Below the pieces are notes generated by a model. That model did not search any database. It saw only the letters and a program-made list of their open reading frames with translations, and was not told the origin of the DNA. A stretch of DNA of 10,897 nucleotides, taken from Candidatus Nealsoniibacteriota bacterium (GTDB lineage: Bacteria > Patescibacteriota > Minisyncoccia > Minisyncoccales > CSSED10-335). The position numbers and the translations under genes are program-made. Shown one piece after another: positions 1 to 6,492 of this stretch. Numbering within the stretch: the first letter of the stretch is position 1; every line of letters starts with the position of its first letter. The DNA is taken from NCBI GenBank assembly GCA_003557585.1, contig PWOE01000045.1, forward strand, positions 1 to 10,897, written 5' to 3'.

Positions 1-174
1 AAGGAAGAAGCCTTAGATGATGCCGAAGGTAAGACAGAAGAGATCAAGCAAGAAGAGAAGCAAGAAGAGAAGCAAGAGGAGAAAGAAGAAGAGGCCAAAG
101 AAGAAGATAACTCAGAAGGGGTGATCGATTCAGAAGAAAAAGAAGGAGATGTCCCTGAGGAAAAGAAAGAATAG
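1..174 (+). CDS. rpsP: Probable 30S ribosomal protein S16, C-terminal acidic tail (5' partial)
   Basis: Frame 1 is open from the window edge to a TAG at 172-174 and gives the last 57 residues of a protein. The peptide is almost entirely Glu, Lys, Asp and Gln, with no folded-domain signature. It contains three tandem QEEK units (residues 17-28), encoded by near-identical 12-base repeats at 49-84. The assignment to S16 is inference from position: in bacteria rpsP commonly precedes the KH-domain gene and trmD, and S16 of Candidate Phyla Radiation bacteria often carries a charged low-complexity tail. The S16 core itself would lie upstream of the window, so the name is not proven. Another protein with an acidic tail is possible. 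Confidence 0.55.
   Translation, partial: KEEALDDAEGKTEEIKQEEKQEEKQEEKEEEAKEEDNSEGVIDSEEKEGDVPEEKKE
49..84 (+). repeat. Three 12-bp tandem repeats encoding QEEK
   Basis: The unit caagaagagaag occurs twice exactly, followed by a third copy with two changes (caagaggagaaa). The repeats stay in frame within the acidic tail of the upstream gene. They probably arose by slippage or short duplication. Confidence 0.8.
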
Positions 175-179
175 TAAGC

Positions 180-208
180 TTGACAAAGGTTTTGAAAATA
201 TATATCAC
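180..208 (+). promoter_or_regulatory. Possible promoter upstream of the KH gene
   Basis: A perfect TTGACA -35 lies at 180-185, five bases after the preceding stop codon. A 17-base spacer leads to TATCAC at 203-208, a 4/6 match to the -10 consensus in an AT-rich stretch. This would give a leader of roughly 70 bases before the KH start. The -10 is mediocre, so the KH gene may also be read through from upstream. Confidence 0.35.
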
Positions 209-285
209 TAAAACAGAGATGCTGAAGCCCAATTTTAAATGGGTTCGAAAGGTCGAATTATTTCAAATCGGAAAGAAAAATAAAC

Positions 286-651
286 ATGACAAAACCAGTT
301 GCTGATCACGAATTTCTTGAATTCATAGTGAAAGCTCTAGTTGACAATCCAGACGATGTTGAGATTGATAGAAAGGTTGATGAGATGGGCGTTTTGCTTT
401 CTCTTAAAGTTAACCCACAAGACATGGGTCAAATAATCGGAAAAGCAGGAAGCACCGCTAAATCAATCAGAAATCTTATCAGGATTATCGGCTTGAAGAA
501 TCAGGCCAGAGTCAACTTAAAGATTGAAGAGCCAGCTGGAGGACAAAGACCAGTTGATGCAAGACCAAGAGAAGAGAGTCAAGGCGAAGGTCAGACTGAA
601 GACAGCCCTAAAGAGACCAGCGCTAGCGACTTAGATGAATTAAGCATCTAG
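286..651 (+). CDS. khpA: KhpA-like KH-domain RNA-binding protein
   Basis: This is a 121-residue single KH-domain protein. The GXXG nucleic-acid-binding loop is GKAG at residues 52-55, inside a typical IIGKAG..AKSIRNLI helix-turn-helix. The N-terminal part (residues 8-45) matches the YlqC/KhpA pattern of a helix followed by beta strands. KhpA proteins bind RNA, usually as a homodimer or with KhpB, and affect cell division and translation in Gram-positive bacteria. The domain ends near residue 82. The remaining 40 or so residues are a polar, acidic, probably disordered tail that ordinary KhpA proteins lack. The ATG at 286 has a weak GGAAAG ribosome site about ten bases upstream. The position between rpsP and trmD is the usual one for this family. 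A hairpin terminator follows the stop codon. Confidence 0.88.
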   Translation: MTKPVADHEFLEFIVKALVDNPDDVEIDRKVDEMGVLLSLKVNPQDMGQIIGKAGSTAKSIRNLIRIIGLKNQARVNLKIEEPAGGQRPVDARPREESQGEGQTEDSPKETSASDLDELSI

Positions 652-671
652 ATACTCTTAAATAAAAAAAG

Positions 672-704
672 AAACCGTGCTATACAGAATATAGTGCGGT
701 TTTT
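672..704 (+). terminator. Rho-independent terminator between the KH gene and trmD
   Basis: The arms 672-684 and 690-702 form a 13-bp stem with two G-U pairs around the five-base loop CAGAA. A run of five T follows from 700. The structure should stop transcripts of the KH gene. It ends four bases before the trmD ATG at 709, so it occupies the whole place where a trmD leader and ribosome binding site would be. Confidence 0.75.
690..695 (+). promoter_or_regulatory. Candidate -10 element for a nearly leaderless trmD transcript
   Basis: TATAGT (5/6 match to TATAAT) lies in the 3' arm of the terminator hairpin. A start about seven bases downstream would be near 702, giving an mRNA with only a few bases before the trmD ATG at 709. 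No good -35 is visible at the expected distance, so this is weak evidence. Confidence 0.25.
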
Positions 705-708
705 GATT

Positions 709-1401
709 ATGAGAATAGATATCATTACAATTTTTCCAAATATATTTGACTCTTATATAAAAGAGTCTCTGATAGGTAGGGCGATTAAAAAGAAGCTTGT
801 TACTCTCAATTTTCATGACCTAAGGAGGTGGGCAGATGACGAGAGGGGAACAATTGATGATAGGCCATTTGGTGGCGGTCTTGGTATGGTGCTTAAACCA
901 GAGCCGATAATTAAGGCTGTGAAATCGATTCAAAAAGATGGGATTACAAGCAGAGTTATCGTTTTTACTCCGAGAGGCAAGAAGTTCAATCAAAAGAAAG
1001 CTCAATCTTTTTCAGAAGTTGACCAATTAATTATGATTTGTGGCAGATATGAAGGAATTGATGAGAGGATATTAAAGTATCTTGCCGATGAAAAGATATC
1101 TCTTGGTAACTATATTCTCATGGGTGGAGAATTACCAGCAATTTTAGTTACAGAAGCAGTTACACGACTTGTTCCCGGAGTGATTGGCAAAGAGAGTTTT
1201 ATCTCGGAAAGAGCTATATCGAGAAACAAAGAAAAGGAAGGGGTAATGGAGTATCCTCAATACACGAGACCAGAGGTGGTTGATTTAAACAAGATTACAG
1301 GTGAGAAATCGAAATGGAAGGTTCCCAAGGATTTAATTTCTGGCGATCATAAAAAGATAGAGTTGTGGCGAAAAAAGAATAGCAGGACGATTTGGAAATA
1401 A
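709..1401 (+). CDS. trmD: tRNA (guanine-N1-)-methyltransferase TrmD
   Basis: TrmD transfers a methyl group from S-adenosylmethionine to N1 of G37 in tRNAs, which prevents +1 frameshifting. The 230-residue protein has the SPOUT trefoil-knot signatures: MRIDIITIFP at the N-terminus, RPFGGGLGM at 52-60, CGRYEGIDER at 111-120, and SLGNYILMGGELPA at 131-144. The conserved YTRPEV follows at 185-190, and R153 matches the conserved Arg154 of E. coli. The ATG at 709 is chosen because it gives the family's standard N-terminus. A GTG at 694 is in frame but lies inside the terminator stem. The active-site loop (residues 161-183) is unusual: it is about five residues longer than in E. coli and has SER where E. 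coli has EDS, so the catalytic Asp169 is not obvious. There is no rimM upstream and no rplS downstream. Confidence 0.95.
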   Translation: MRIDIITIFPNIFDSYIKESLIGRAIKKKLVTLNFHDLRRWADDERGTIDDRPFGGGLGMVLKPEPIIKAVKSIQKDGITSRVIVFTPRGKKFNQKKAQSFSEVDQLIMICGRYEGIDERILKYLADEKISLGNYILMGGELPAILVTEAVTRLVPGVIGKESFISERAISRNKEKEGVMEYPQYTRPEVVDLNKITGEKSKWKVPKDLISGDHKKIELWRKKNSRTIWK

Positions 1402-1419
1402 GTCTTTTTGTGATATAAT
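1392..1419 (+). promoter_or_regulatory. Promoter of the rubrerythrin operon (extended -10)
   Basis: TTGGAA at 1392-1397 (4/6) is followed by a 16-base spacer and a perfect TATAAT at 1414-1419. TG at 1411-1412 creates an extended -10. The -35 overlaps the last codons of trmD. Transcription would start near 1426, leaving a short A/T-rich leader with no Shine-Dalgarno before the ATG at 1452. Confidence 0.7.
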
Positions 1420-1451
1420 CAGGTAGATTGTAAAATAATAAATAAAATAAT

Positions 1452-2024
1452 ATGGAAAAAACAGTAAAGAACTTGACAGATGCTTTCATAGGTGAAAGCC
1501 AAGCGAGAAATCGCTACACCCTTTATGCCAAGATTGCTAAAAAGGAAGGATATGAAAAGATTGCAGAAGTCTTCACTTTAACTGCTGAGCAAGAAAAGGA
1601 GCACGCTAAATGGCTTTTGAGAATGATTAATATGATAAAAGAGGATGTTAATGAGGTGATTGTCGAAGCCAAATCTTATCCAAAGATAGGCAGCACAATC
1701 GAGAATCTTAAGCTGGCCATTGCAGGAGAAAATCACGAACATACTTCTATGTATCCAGAATATGCCAAGATTGCTGAGGAAGAGGGTTATCAAGAGGTCG
1801 CGCAAAGACTAAGATCAATTGCAAAAGCCGAAGAACATCACGAAGAAAGATATAGTAAGGTCTTGAAAGAACTAGAAGCAGGCAAGATATTCAAGAAAGA
1901 TGAAGATGTTTGGTGGGTCTGTCGAGAATGTGGCTACCATCTCCTAGGTGTAGAGCCTCCAGAATTGTGCCCTTCTTGCGATCACCCAAAAAGTTATTAC
2001 GAACTAAAATGTGAAAAATACTAA
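1452..2024 (+). CDS. rbr: Rubrerythrin
   Basis: Rubrerythrin is a cytoplasmic NADH-linked peroxidase that detoxifies hydrogen peroxide in anaerobes and microaerophiles. The protein has 190 residues, the usual length. The N-terminal four-helix ferritin-like domain carries the diiron ligand set: Glu15, E48xxH51, Glu93, Glu96 and E127xxH130. The C-terminal rubredoxin-like Fe(Cys)4 domain has CxxC pairs at 157/160 and 173/176, within WVCRECGY and LCPSCDHP. Both centres are complete, so the enzyme should be active. The start ATG follows an A/T-rich leader without a ribosome binding site. The gene is first in an operon with a one-centre desulforedoxin protein, a plausible electron carrier, and a cation ATPase. 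Confidence 0.95.
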   Translation: MEKTVKNLTDAFIGESQARNRYTLYAKIAKKEGYEKIAEVFTLTAEQEKEHAKWLLRMINMIKEDVNEVIVEAKSYPKIGSTIENLKLAIAGENHEHTSMYPEYAKIAEEEGYQEVAQRLRSIAKAEEHHEERYSKVLKELEAGKIFKKDEDVWWVCRECGYHLLGVEPPELCPSCDHPKSYYELKCEKY

Positions 2025-2025
2025 G

Positions 2026-2148
2026 ATGACCCAGAAAGATCAAATCTACAAGTGCGAGATATGCGGTAATGTTGTTCAAGTTATTGAGACAGGCATTGGG
2101 GAATTAGTCTGCTGCGAACAACCAATGAAGTTAGTTGAAGAGGAATAA
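2026..2148 (+). CDS. Stand-alone desulforedoxin-domain protein
   Basis: This 40-residue protein starts one base after the rubrerythrin stop and ends two bases before the ATPase start. Cysteines at 10, 13, 29 and 30 form the C-X2-C...CC pattern of desulforedoxin, the small N-terminal Fe(Cys)4 domain of desulfoferrodoxin. The typical EQPM follows the CC pair. The catalytic superoxide-reductase domain of desulfoferrodoxin, with its HxxxHxPxI-type iron site, is absent: the next reading frame is the ATPase. Desulforedoxin proteins of this size work as electron carriers, usually as homodimers. By position, a role as electron donor to rubrerythrin is likely but inferred. There is no Shine-Dalgarno sequence, so translation is probably coupled to rubrerythrin. 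Confidence 0.88.
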   Translation: MTQKDQIYKCEICGNVVQVIETGIGELVCCEQPMKLVEEE

Positions 2149-2150
2149 AG

Positions 2151-4883
2151 ATGTCTCAAAAAGAGTCGACAGGACCATTCTATCACTCTTATTCCGCTGA
2201 AGAAACATTCAAGGAGCTTTCTTCAAGTGAAAGCGGATTATCACAAAGAGAAGCTGAAAGTCGCTTGCTTGATTTTGGTTTTAATGAGATTGAAGGCAAA
2301 GACAAGATTAATCCAGTCTTAATCTTCTTAAAGCAATTTCATAGCGTTTTGATATACATTCTTATAGTCGCCGCTCTTATCGCTTGGTTTTATGGCAAGA
2401 TGATAGATGTATATGTGATTACAGCGGTCGTCTTTGTTAATGCAATAATGGGCTTTATACAGGAGTATAGAGCTGAGAAAGCGATTGAGGCTTTGAGAGG
2501 CATTATTGTTCCTACTGCTCGCGTTTATCGAGATGGCATATTAGAAGAGATAGATGCGAAGAATCTTGTCCCAGGAGATGTCATCTCTTTAGAAGAGGGT
2601 GATAGAATTCCGGCAGATGCCAGAATATTTGAGCTTAAAGATTTCAGGACAGTTGAAGCTTCTTTAACTGGAGAATCGACTCCGACAACCAAGAAGAAAG
2701 ATAAAGTTTCTTTTGATGCAGCGATAGGAGATAGATTCAATATGGTTTGGATGGGGACTTTTGCTGCAGGCGGTCAAGCGAAAGCTATTGTTGTGACAAC
2801 TGGTAAAAAGACTGCTTTTGGTGAAATTGCAGAAGACTTGAGCAAGATAAAGCCGAAGAAGAGTCATTTTGAGATAAAGATAGATAAGCTAGCTAAAAAG
2901 ATGGGCTTAATTGCAGTTGCCGGAGCATCTTTAATCTTTGTAGTCGGAATTATCAAGGCGATTGAATTTCAAGAAGTTCTCTTTTTTACTATAGCTTCTT
3001 TGGTTTCAGGAATTCCTGAGGGACTGCCAGCTGTTCTGGTTATCGTTTTGGCGATTGGAGCAAACAGAATGACAAAAAGAAATGCGATTATTAGACGTTT
3101 AGCAGCAACAGAAACCTTGGGAGTTACTGATCTTATCTCAACCGACAAGACAGGGACACTGACTCAAAACACGATGAACATCAGAGAGATAGTCTTTGCT
3201 GATATGAAAAATGTTTCAGTTTCTGGTAGTGGGTGGGAGCCAACAGGTGACTTTTTTCAAGGAGGCTTAAAGATATCTCCCTTAGATAATCCAGCGCTTG
3301 CAAAGCTTCTTAATATAGCAGCTATCTGCAACAATGCTAAGCTGGTTAAAGAAAAATCAAAAGATAACAACTACAAGATAATAGGAGATCCAACAGAAGC
3401 TTCTTTGGTCGTCTTGGCTCAAAAAGCTGGCTTAATGATTGACACTCTGGGCGAGAAAAAGATAGATGACCTTTCTTTTAGTTCGAAATTTAAGTATCGA
3501 GCATCAATTTCATCAATCACTAAAGATAAAGACAGGCACGACTTATATCTTGTTGGAGCTCCAGAAGTAGCTCTTGAAAGATCAAATTATTTTATTTCAG
3601 AAGATGGGACAAGAAAGAGATTAGATGAAAAAAAGAGAAAGCAGATAGAAAGCGAGATAAGTAAGCTGACAGATAATGCGATGAGAACAATTGGACTCGC
3701 TTATAAGTCTCTAACTGTTAACCATAAAGAGCTATCTGATGAAATTGTTAATAATCTAGTCTTTGTTGGAGCTGTTGGAATGATAGACCCGCCAAGGCCA
3801 GAAGCTAGAAGATCGGTTATAAAGGCCCAAAAGGCTGGCATCAGAGTAATAATGACAACGGGGGATCATAAAGGAACTGCTTTAGCGATAGCTAAAGAAG
3901 TGGGTATTGTTAAAAACAAAGAAGAGGGGGCATACACTGAAGCAGACTTGTTGAAGATGTCTGATAAAGAATTTAGAAAAGCAGTGCATCAAGTCAATGT
4001 CTTTGCTAGGCTGACTCCTAATATGAAGCTTAGAATCGCTCAATCTCTTCAAGAAGATGGTCACGTTGTCGCTATGACTGGAGACGGGGTCAACGATGCT
4101 CCAGCACTTAAAAAGGCTGATATAGGAATTGCTATGGGAGTAATAGGAACTGATGTCGCCAGAGAGTCTAGTGAAATAATTCTTGCTGATGATAATTTTG
4201 CCTCAATAGTTAACGCCATTGAAGAGGGCAGGACAGTTTTTACCAATACTAGGCAGGCCAGTACTTTTTTGGTAACAACCAATTTTGCGGAACATGCCAC
4301 ATTGATTGGCGCCCTATTTATCTTTGCTCAATTACCACTCTTACCAACACAGATATTATGGCTTAATTTAGTGACAGATGGTGTTTCGGGATTTGCTTTG
4401 GCAGCTGAACCTGGGCATGGAGACATCCTCAATGAACCACCCAGAAAAAAGAACGAGAACATTCTTTCCAAAGAGACGCTCCCTTTCCTCTTGTTGATGA
4501 TGATTGTTATGGCTGGCCTAACGATATCTTTCTTTGCCTATCATCTTTTCATTGATGGAGATATCGATAAGGCTAGAACCGCCGCCTTTACAGTCATGGC
4601 ATTTACTCAGATATTCAATGCTCTCAATATGAGATCGATGAAAAGATCATTGTTTGAAATAGGCATCTTTTCTAATAAGTATATGATGGTTTCTATTAGC
4701 TTAGCGATCTTTTTACAAGTGATAGCGATATATTTTTTAGATGCGATATTTCATTTTGAGTATTTAAGTTTCTATGAATTGATATTAATTTTCGTATCGT
4801 CATCTTTAGTTCTGTGGCTGGGAGAACTTTATAAGTTCTTTAAATATAATAAAAACAGAGTAAAATTATTGAAAAATAATTGA
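2151..4883 (+). CDS. Type II P-type cation-transporting ATPase, probably Ca2+ efflux
   Basis: This 910-residue membrane pump has a complete P-type catalytic set. TGES (173-176) is in the actuator domain, DKTGT has the phosphorylated Asp332, and GDPTE (412-416) and TTGDHKGTA lie in the nucleotide-binding and hinge regions. TGDGVNDAP is at 643-651. An N-terminal cation-ATPase domain and about ten membrane helices complete it. Ion-site residues resemble SERCA: PEGLP in M4 (Glu290), NFAE in M5 (Asn711, Glu714), and NLVTDG in M6 (Asn739, Thr742, Asp743). The M8 position equal to SERCA Glu908 looks like Gln820, as in plasma-membrane Ca2+ pumps. One Ca2+ per cycle is therefore plausible; Na+ or Mn2+ export is not excluded. 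The ATG at 2151 has a GAGGAA ribosome site six bases upstream. Confidence 0.92.
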   Translation: MSQKESTGPFYHSYSAEETFKELSSSESGLSQREAESRLLDFGFNEIEGKDKINPVLIFLKQFHSVLIYILIVAALIAWFYGKMIDVYVITAVVFVNAIMGFIQEYRAEKAIEALRGIIVPTARVYRDGILEEIDAKNLVPGDVISLEEGDRIPADARIFELKDFRTVEASLTGESTPTTKKKDKVSFDAAIGDRFNMVWMGTFAAGGQAKAIVVTTGKKTAFGEIAEDLSKIKPKKSHFEIKIDKLAKKMGLIAVAGASLIFVVGIIKAIEFQEVLFFTIASLVSGIPEGLPAVLVIVLAIGANRMTKRNAIIRRLAATETLGVTDLISTDKTGTLTQNTMNIREIVFADMKNVSVSGSGWEPTGDFFQGGLKISPLDNPALAKLLNIAAICNNAKLVKEKSKDNNYKIIGDPTEASLVVLAQKAGLMIDTLGEKKIDDLSFSSKFKYRASISSITKDKDRHDLYLVGAPEVALERSNYFISEDGTRKRLDEKKRKQIESEISKLTDNAMRTIGLAYKSLTVNHKELSDEIVNNLVFVGAVGMIDPPRPEARRSVIKAQKAGIRVIMTTGDHKGTALAIAKEVGIVKNKEEGAYTEADLLKMSDKEFRKAVHQVNVFARLTPNMKLRIAQSLQEDGHVVAMTGDGVNDAPALKKADIGIAMGVIGTDVARESSEIILADDNFASIVNAIEEGRTVFTNTRQASTFLVTTNFAEHATLIGALFIFAQLPLLPTQILWLNLVTDGVSGFALAAEPGHGDILNEPPRKKNENILSKETLPFLLLMMIVMAGLTISFFAYHLFIDGDIDKARTAAFTVMAFTQIFNALNMRSMKRSLFEIGIFSNKYMMVSISLAIFLQVIAIYFLDAIFHFEYLSFYELILIFVSSSLVLWLGELYKFFKYNKNRVKLLKNN

Positions 4884-4896
4884 TTTGTGTTAATAT
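4869..4896 (+). promoter_or_regulatory. Promoter of the tRNA-Tyr / tRNA-Thr / rpmG / tRNA-Trp cluster
   Basis: TTGAAA at 4869-4874 (5/6) lies in the last codons of the ATPase gene. After a 16-base spacer comes TAATAT at 4891-4896, preceded by TG at 4888-4889 (extended -10). The predicted start near 4903 is about five bases before the tRNA-Tyr 5' end. Confidence 0.55.
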
Positions 4897-4907
4897 ATGG
4901 CACCTGC

Positions 4908-4990
4908 GCGTGGATGGCAGAGTGGTCAAATGCATGTGGCTGTAAACCACACGCCTTCGGGCTACGGGGGTTCGAATCCCTCTCCACGCA
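4908..4990 (+). tRNA. tRNA-Tyr (anticodon GTA)
   Basis: The acceptor arms GCGTGGA (4908-4914) and TCCACGC (4983-4989) pair fully, with discriminator A4990. The anticodon stem TGTGG/CCACA encloses loop CTGTAAA, with anticodon GTA at 4942-4944. A long variable arm, GCCTTCGGGC, marks a class II tRNA as expected for bacterial tyrosine. The T-arm is GGGGGTTCGAATCCCTC. CCA is not encoded. Confidence 0.96.
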
Positions 4991-4997
4991 CATTCTT

Positions 4998-5069
4998 GCC
5001 AACGTAGCTCAGTGGTAGAGCAACTCCATGGTAAGGAGTAGGTCGCCGGTTCAAGTCCGGCCGTTGGCT
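4998..5069 (+). tRNA. tRNA-Thr (anticodon GGT)
   Basis: Acceptor arms GCCAACG (4998-5004) and CGTTGGC (5062-5068) pair fully, with discriminator T5069. The anticodon stem ACTCC/GGAGT encloses loop ATGGTAA, with anticodon GGT at 5030-5032, which reads ACC and ACT threonine codons. The D-arm AGCTCAGTGGTAGAGC and the T-arm GCCGGTTCAAGTCCGGC are canonical. The gene is 72 bases long and CCA is not encoded. It starts seven bases after tRNA-Tyr, so the two are probably cut from one precursor. Confidence 0.96.
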
Positions 5070-5102
5070 CAGATAAGCTATATTAAATAAAGTAAACGAG
5101 AG

Positions 5103-5276
5103 ATGGCTACAAAAACAAAAAAGAAAGCTTTTGTTAAGATGCAATGCTCTGAATGCAAGAGGATTAATTATTTTGTTAAGAAATCAAAAGGTAACGACCC
5201 AGAGAAAAAACTTGACTTAAAGAAGTATTGCAAATGGTGCAGAGCACATATTCCTCACAAAGAAGCAAAGAAATAG
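5103..5276 (+). CDS. rpmG: 50S ribosomal protein L33, zinc-binding form
   Basis: This 57-residue basic protein has the L33 pattern: a Lys-rich N-terminus, MQCSECKRINYFVKKSK, and YCKWCRAHIPHKEAKK at the end. CxxC pairs at 15/18 and 43/46 form a zinc ribbon, so this is the Cys4 (C+) paralogue type rather than the zinc-free form. L33 sits on the large subunit near the E site. The ATG at 5103 directly follows GAGAG, too close for a good ribosome site. The gene lies between tRNA-Thr and tRNA-Trp. An rpmG-trnW pairing is common in bacteria, where secE and nusG usually follow; here they do not. Confidence 0.93.
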   Translation: MATKTKKKAFVKMQCSECKRINYFVKKSKGNDPEKKLDLKKYCKWCRAHIPHKEAKK

Positions 5277-5288
5277 AGAAGCTAAGAT

Positions 5289-5359
5289 GGGCCTGTCGGT
5301 TAACGGCAAACCACTGGTCTCCAAAACCAGGACTGCAGGTTCGACTCCTGCCAGGCCCG
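5289..5359 (+). tRNA. tRNA-Trp (anticodon CCA)
   Basis: Acceptor arms GGGCCTG (5289-5295) and CAGGCCC (5352-5358) pair fully, with discriminator G5359, as usual for bacterial tryptophan tRNA. The D-stem GGTT/AACC closes a seven-base loop. The anticodon stem CTGGT/ACCAG encloses CTCCAAA, with anticodon CCA at 5321-5323. The T-arm is GCAGGTTCGACTCCTGC. The encoded 3' end continues CTT, so CCA is added after transcription. The gene follows rpmG by 12 bases. Confidence 0.96.
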
Positions 5360-5383
5360 CTTGAAACTTAGCCCTCAACTCCG

Positions 5384-5851
5384 ATGATTGAAACAGAAAA
5401 GAATTCAAAGATCTTAAGAAAAAGATCTAAGAAAATAGACGAAGTAACAGACGAGGTTAAAGACCTTGTTTTGAAAATGGAGAAGGTAATGGATCAGGAA
5501 GAGGGTATCGGCTTAGCGGCTCCTCAAATTGGAGAACTAAAAAGAATTATCTTGGTCAGGGAAGGCGATCAATCTGATTGCTTTATAAATCCAATAATAT
5601 TAGAAAAAAGCAAAGAGAAGGATTTGTTGGAAGAAGGATGCCTTAGCTGTCCAGGAATATCTGTTGAAATAGAAAGACCTGTCGAGATAAGAATAAGAGC
5701 GACCAATCTTGATGGAGAGGAGTTTGAATCAGAGATAGAGGGCTTGAAAGCCAGAGTTTTTCAACACGAAACAGACCATTTAGATGGTATTTTAATTACA
5801 GACTACATTTCTCTTTTATCTAAAATTAAAAAGTTTTTAAGAATCAAATGA
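5384..5851 (+). CDS. def: Peptide deformylase
   Basis: Peptide deformylase removes the formyl group from the initiator methionine of new proteins, using a metal ion, usually Fe2+. All three family motifs are present: GIGLAAPQIG at 41-50, EGCLSCPG at 84-91 with metal ligand Cys86, and QHETDHLDG at 127-135 with HExxH ligands His128 and His132 and catalytic Glu129. Length (155 residues) is close to the usual 150-170. The ATG at 5384 lies 24 bases after tRNA-Trp with no Shine-Dalgarno. The TGA stop overlaps the start of the next gene as ATGA (5848-5851), so the two are translationally coupled. No fmt gene is next to it in this window. Confidence 0.95.
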   Translation: MIETEKNSKILRKRSKKIDEVTDEVKDLVLKMEKVMDQEEGIGLAAPQIGELKRIILVREGDQSDCFINPIILEKSKEKDLLEEGCLSCPGISVEIERPVEIRIRATNLDGEEFESEIEGLKARVFQHETDHLDGILITDYISLLSKIKKFLRIK

Positions 5852-6492
5852 TTTTTGAAAATCGTCGAGAAGCTGGCATTAAACTATCTCAAGAGCTTGC
5901 GAAATACAACGAAGATGCCAACACTTTAGTTGTGGCTATTCCTCGGGGTGGAGTAGAAGTTGCCTTTTATCTTTGCCAGAAATTGAAGTTAAATATGGAG
6001 GTTACCTTGGCAAGAAAAATTGGAGCTCCTTTTAATAAAGAATTAGCGATAGCTGCTGTTAATGAGAGAGGTGGTCTTTTTCTTAACAAAGAGATTATTA
6101 ATAGTCTCGATGTATCTCAGGAATATATAAAAGAAGAATCAGAAAAAGAGAAAAAAGAGATTGAAAAAAGAATTGGTTTGTTTAGAAATAATAGACCTCT
6201 AGCGAGTTTCAATAATAGAAAGATTATTATTGTTGATGATGGAATCGCCACAGGAGCGACAATTAAAGCAATTATCAAACTTATTAAAGATGACAGTCCC
6301 AAAGAGATAATAGTTGCAGTTCCGGTTGCTGCCCCAGATTCAATAAGAGAGATAGAGAAAGATTGCGACCAAGTGATTTCTCTCTTTTGTCCACCTGATT
6401 TTCAAGCAGTCGGAGCCTATTTCAGGGAGTTCAATCAGGTTGAAGACGAACAAGCAATTAACTTAATCAACAAAATCAATGAGAACGAGTAA
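5848..6492 (+). CDS. COG1926-type predicted phosphoribosyltransferase
   Basis: This 214-residue type I phosphoribosyltransferase-fold protein has the PRPP-binding loop VDDGIATGAT at 129-138 after a strand KIII. It also has the PPi-loop-like IPRGG at 31-35, the N-terminal FENRREAG typical of the COG1926 group, and LARKIGAPFNKELAIAA (54-70). Family members are widespread, but the base substrate is not established. They are often found near hydrolase or universal-stress genes. A charged helical stretch (residues 91-112) forms the variable hood. The gene overlaps def by four bases and mltG by 14 bases, so all three are probably one translation unit. A specific purine or pyrimidine salvage role cannot be read from the sequence. 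Confidence 0.85.
   Translation: MIFENRREAGIKLSQELAKYNEDANTLVVAIPRGGVEVAFYLCQKLKLNMEVTLARKIGAPFNKELAIAAVNERGGLFLNKEIINSLDVSQEYIKEESEKEKKEIEKRIGLFRNNRPLASFNNRKIIIVDDGIATGATIKAIIKLIKDDSPKEIIVAVPVAAPDSIREIEKDCDQVISLFCPPDFQAVGAYFREFNQVEDEQAINLINKINENE

Noticed and set aside
49..84. CRISPR or mobile-element repeat
   Set aside because: The short repeats are in frame and code for a low-complexity acidic tail; no spacers, inverted ends or transposase are present in the window.
694..708. Upstream in-frame GTG as trmD start
   Set aside because: It lies inside the terminator stem and adds five residues before the standard MRIDIITIFP terminus; the ATG at 709 fits the family.
4881..4883. TGA as a sense codon (Gracilibacteria/SR1 code)
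   Set aside because: The ATPase and def both end at TGA at family-typical lengths, TGA is not seen inside genes, and the tRNA present is an ordinary CCA tryptophan tRNA.
4962..5408. Minus-strand frames across the tRNA genes
   Set aside because: They are antisense to tRNAs, rpmG and def; the peptides such as RPDLNRRPTPYHGVALPLSYVG are the usual false translations of tRNA complements.
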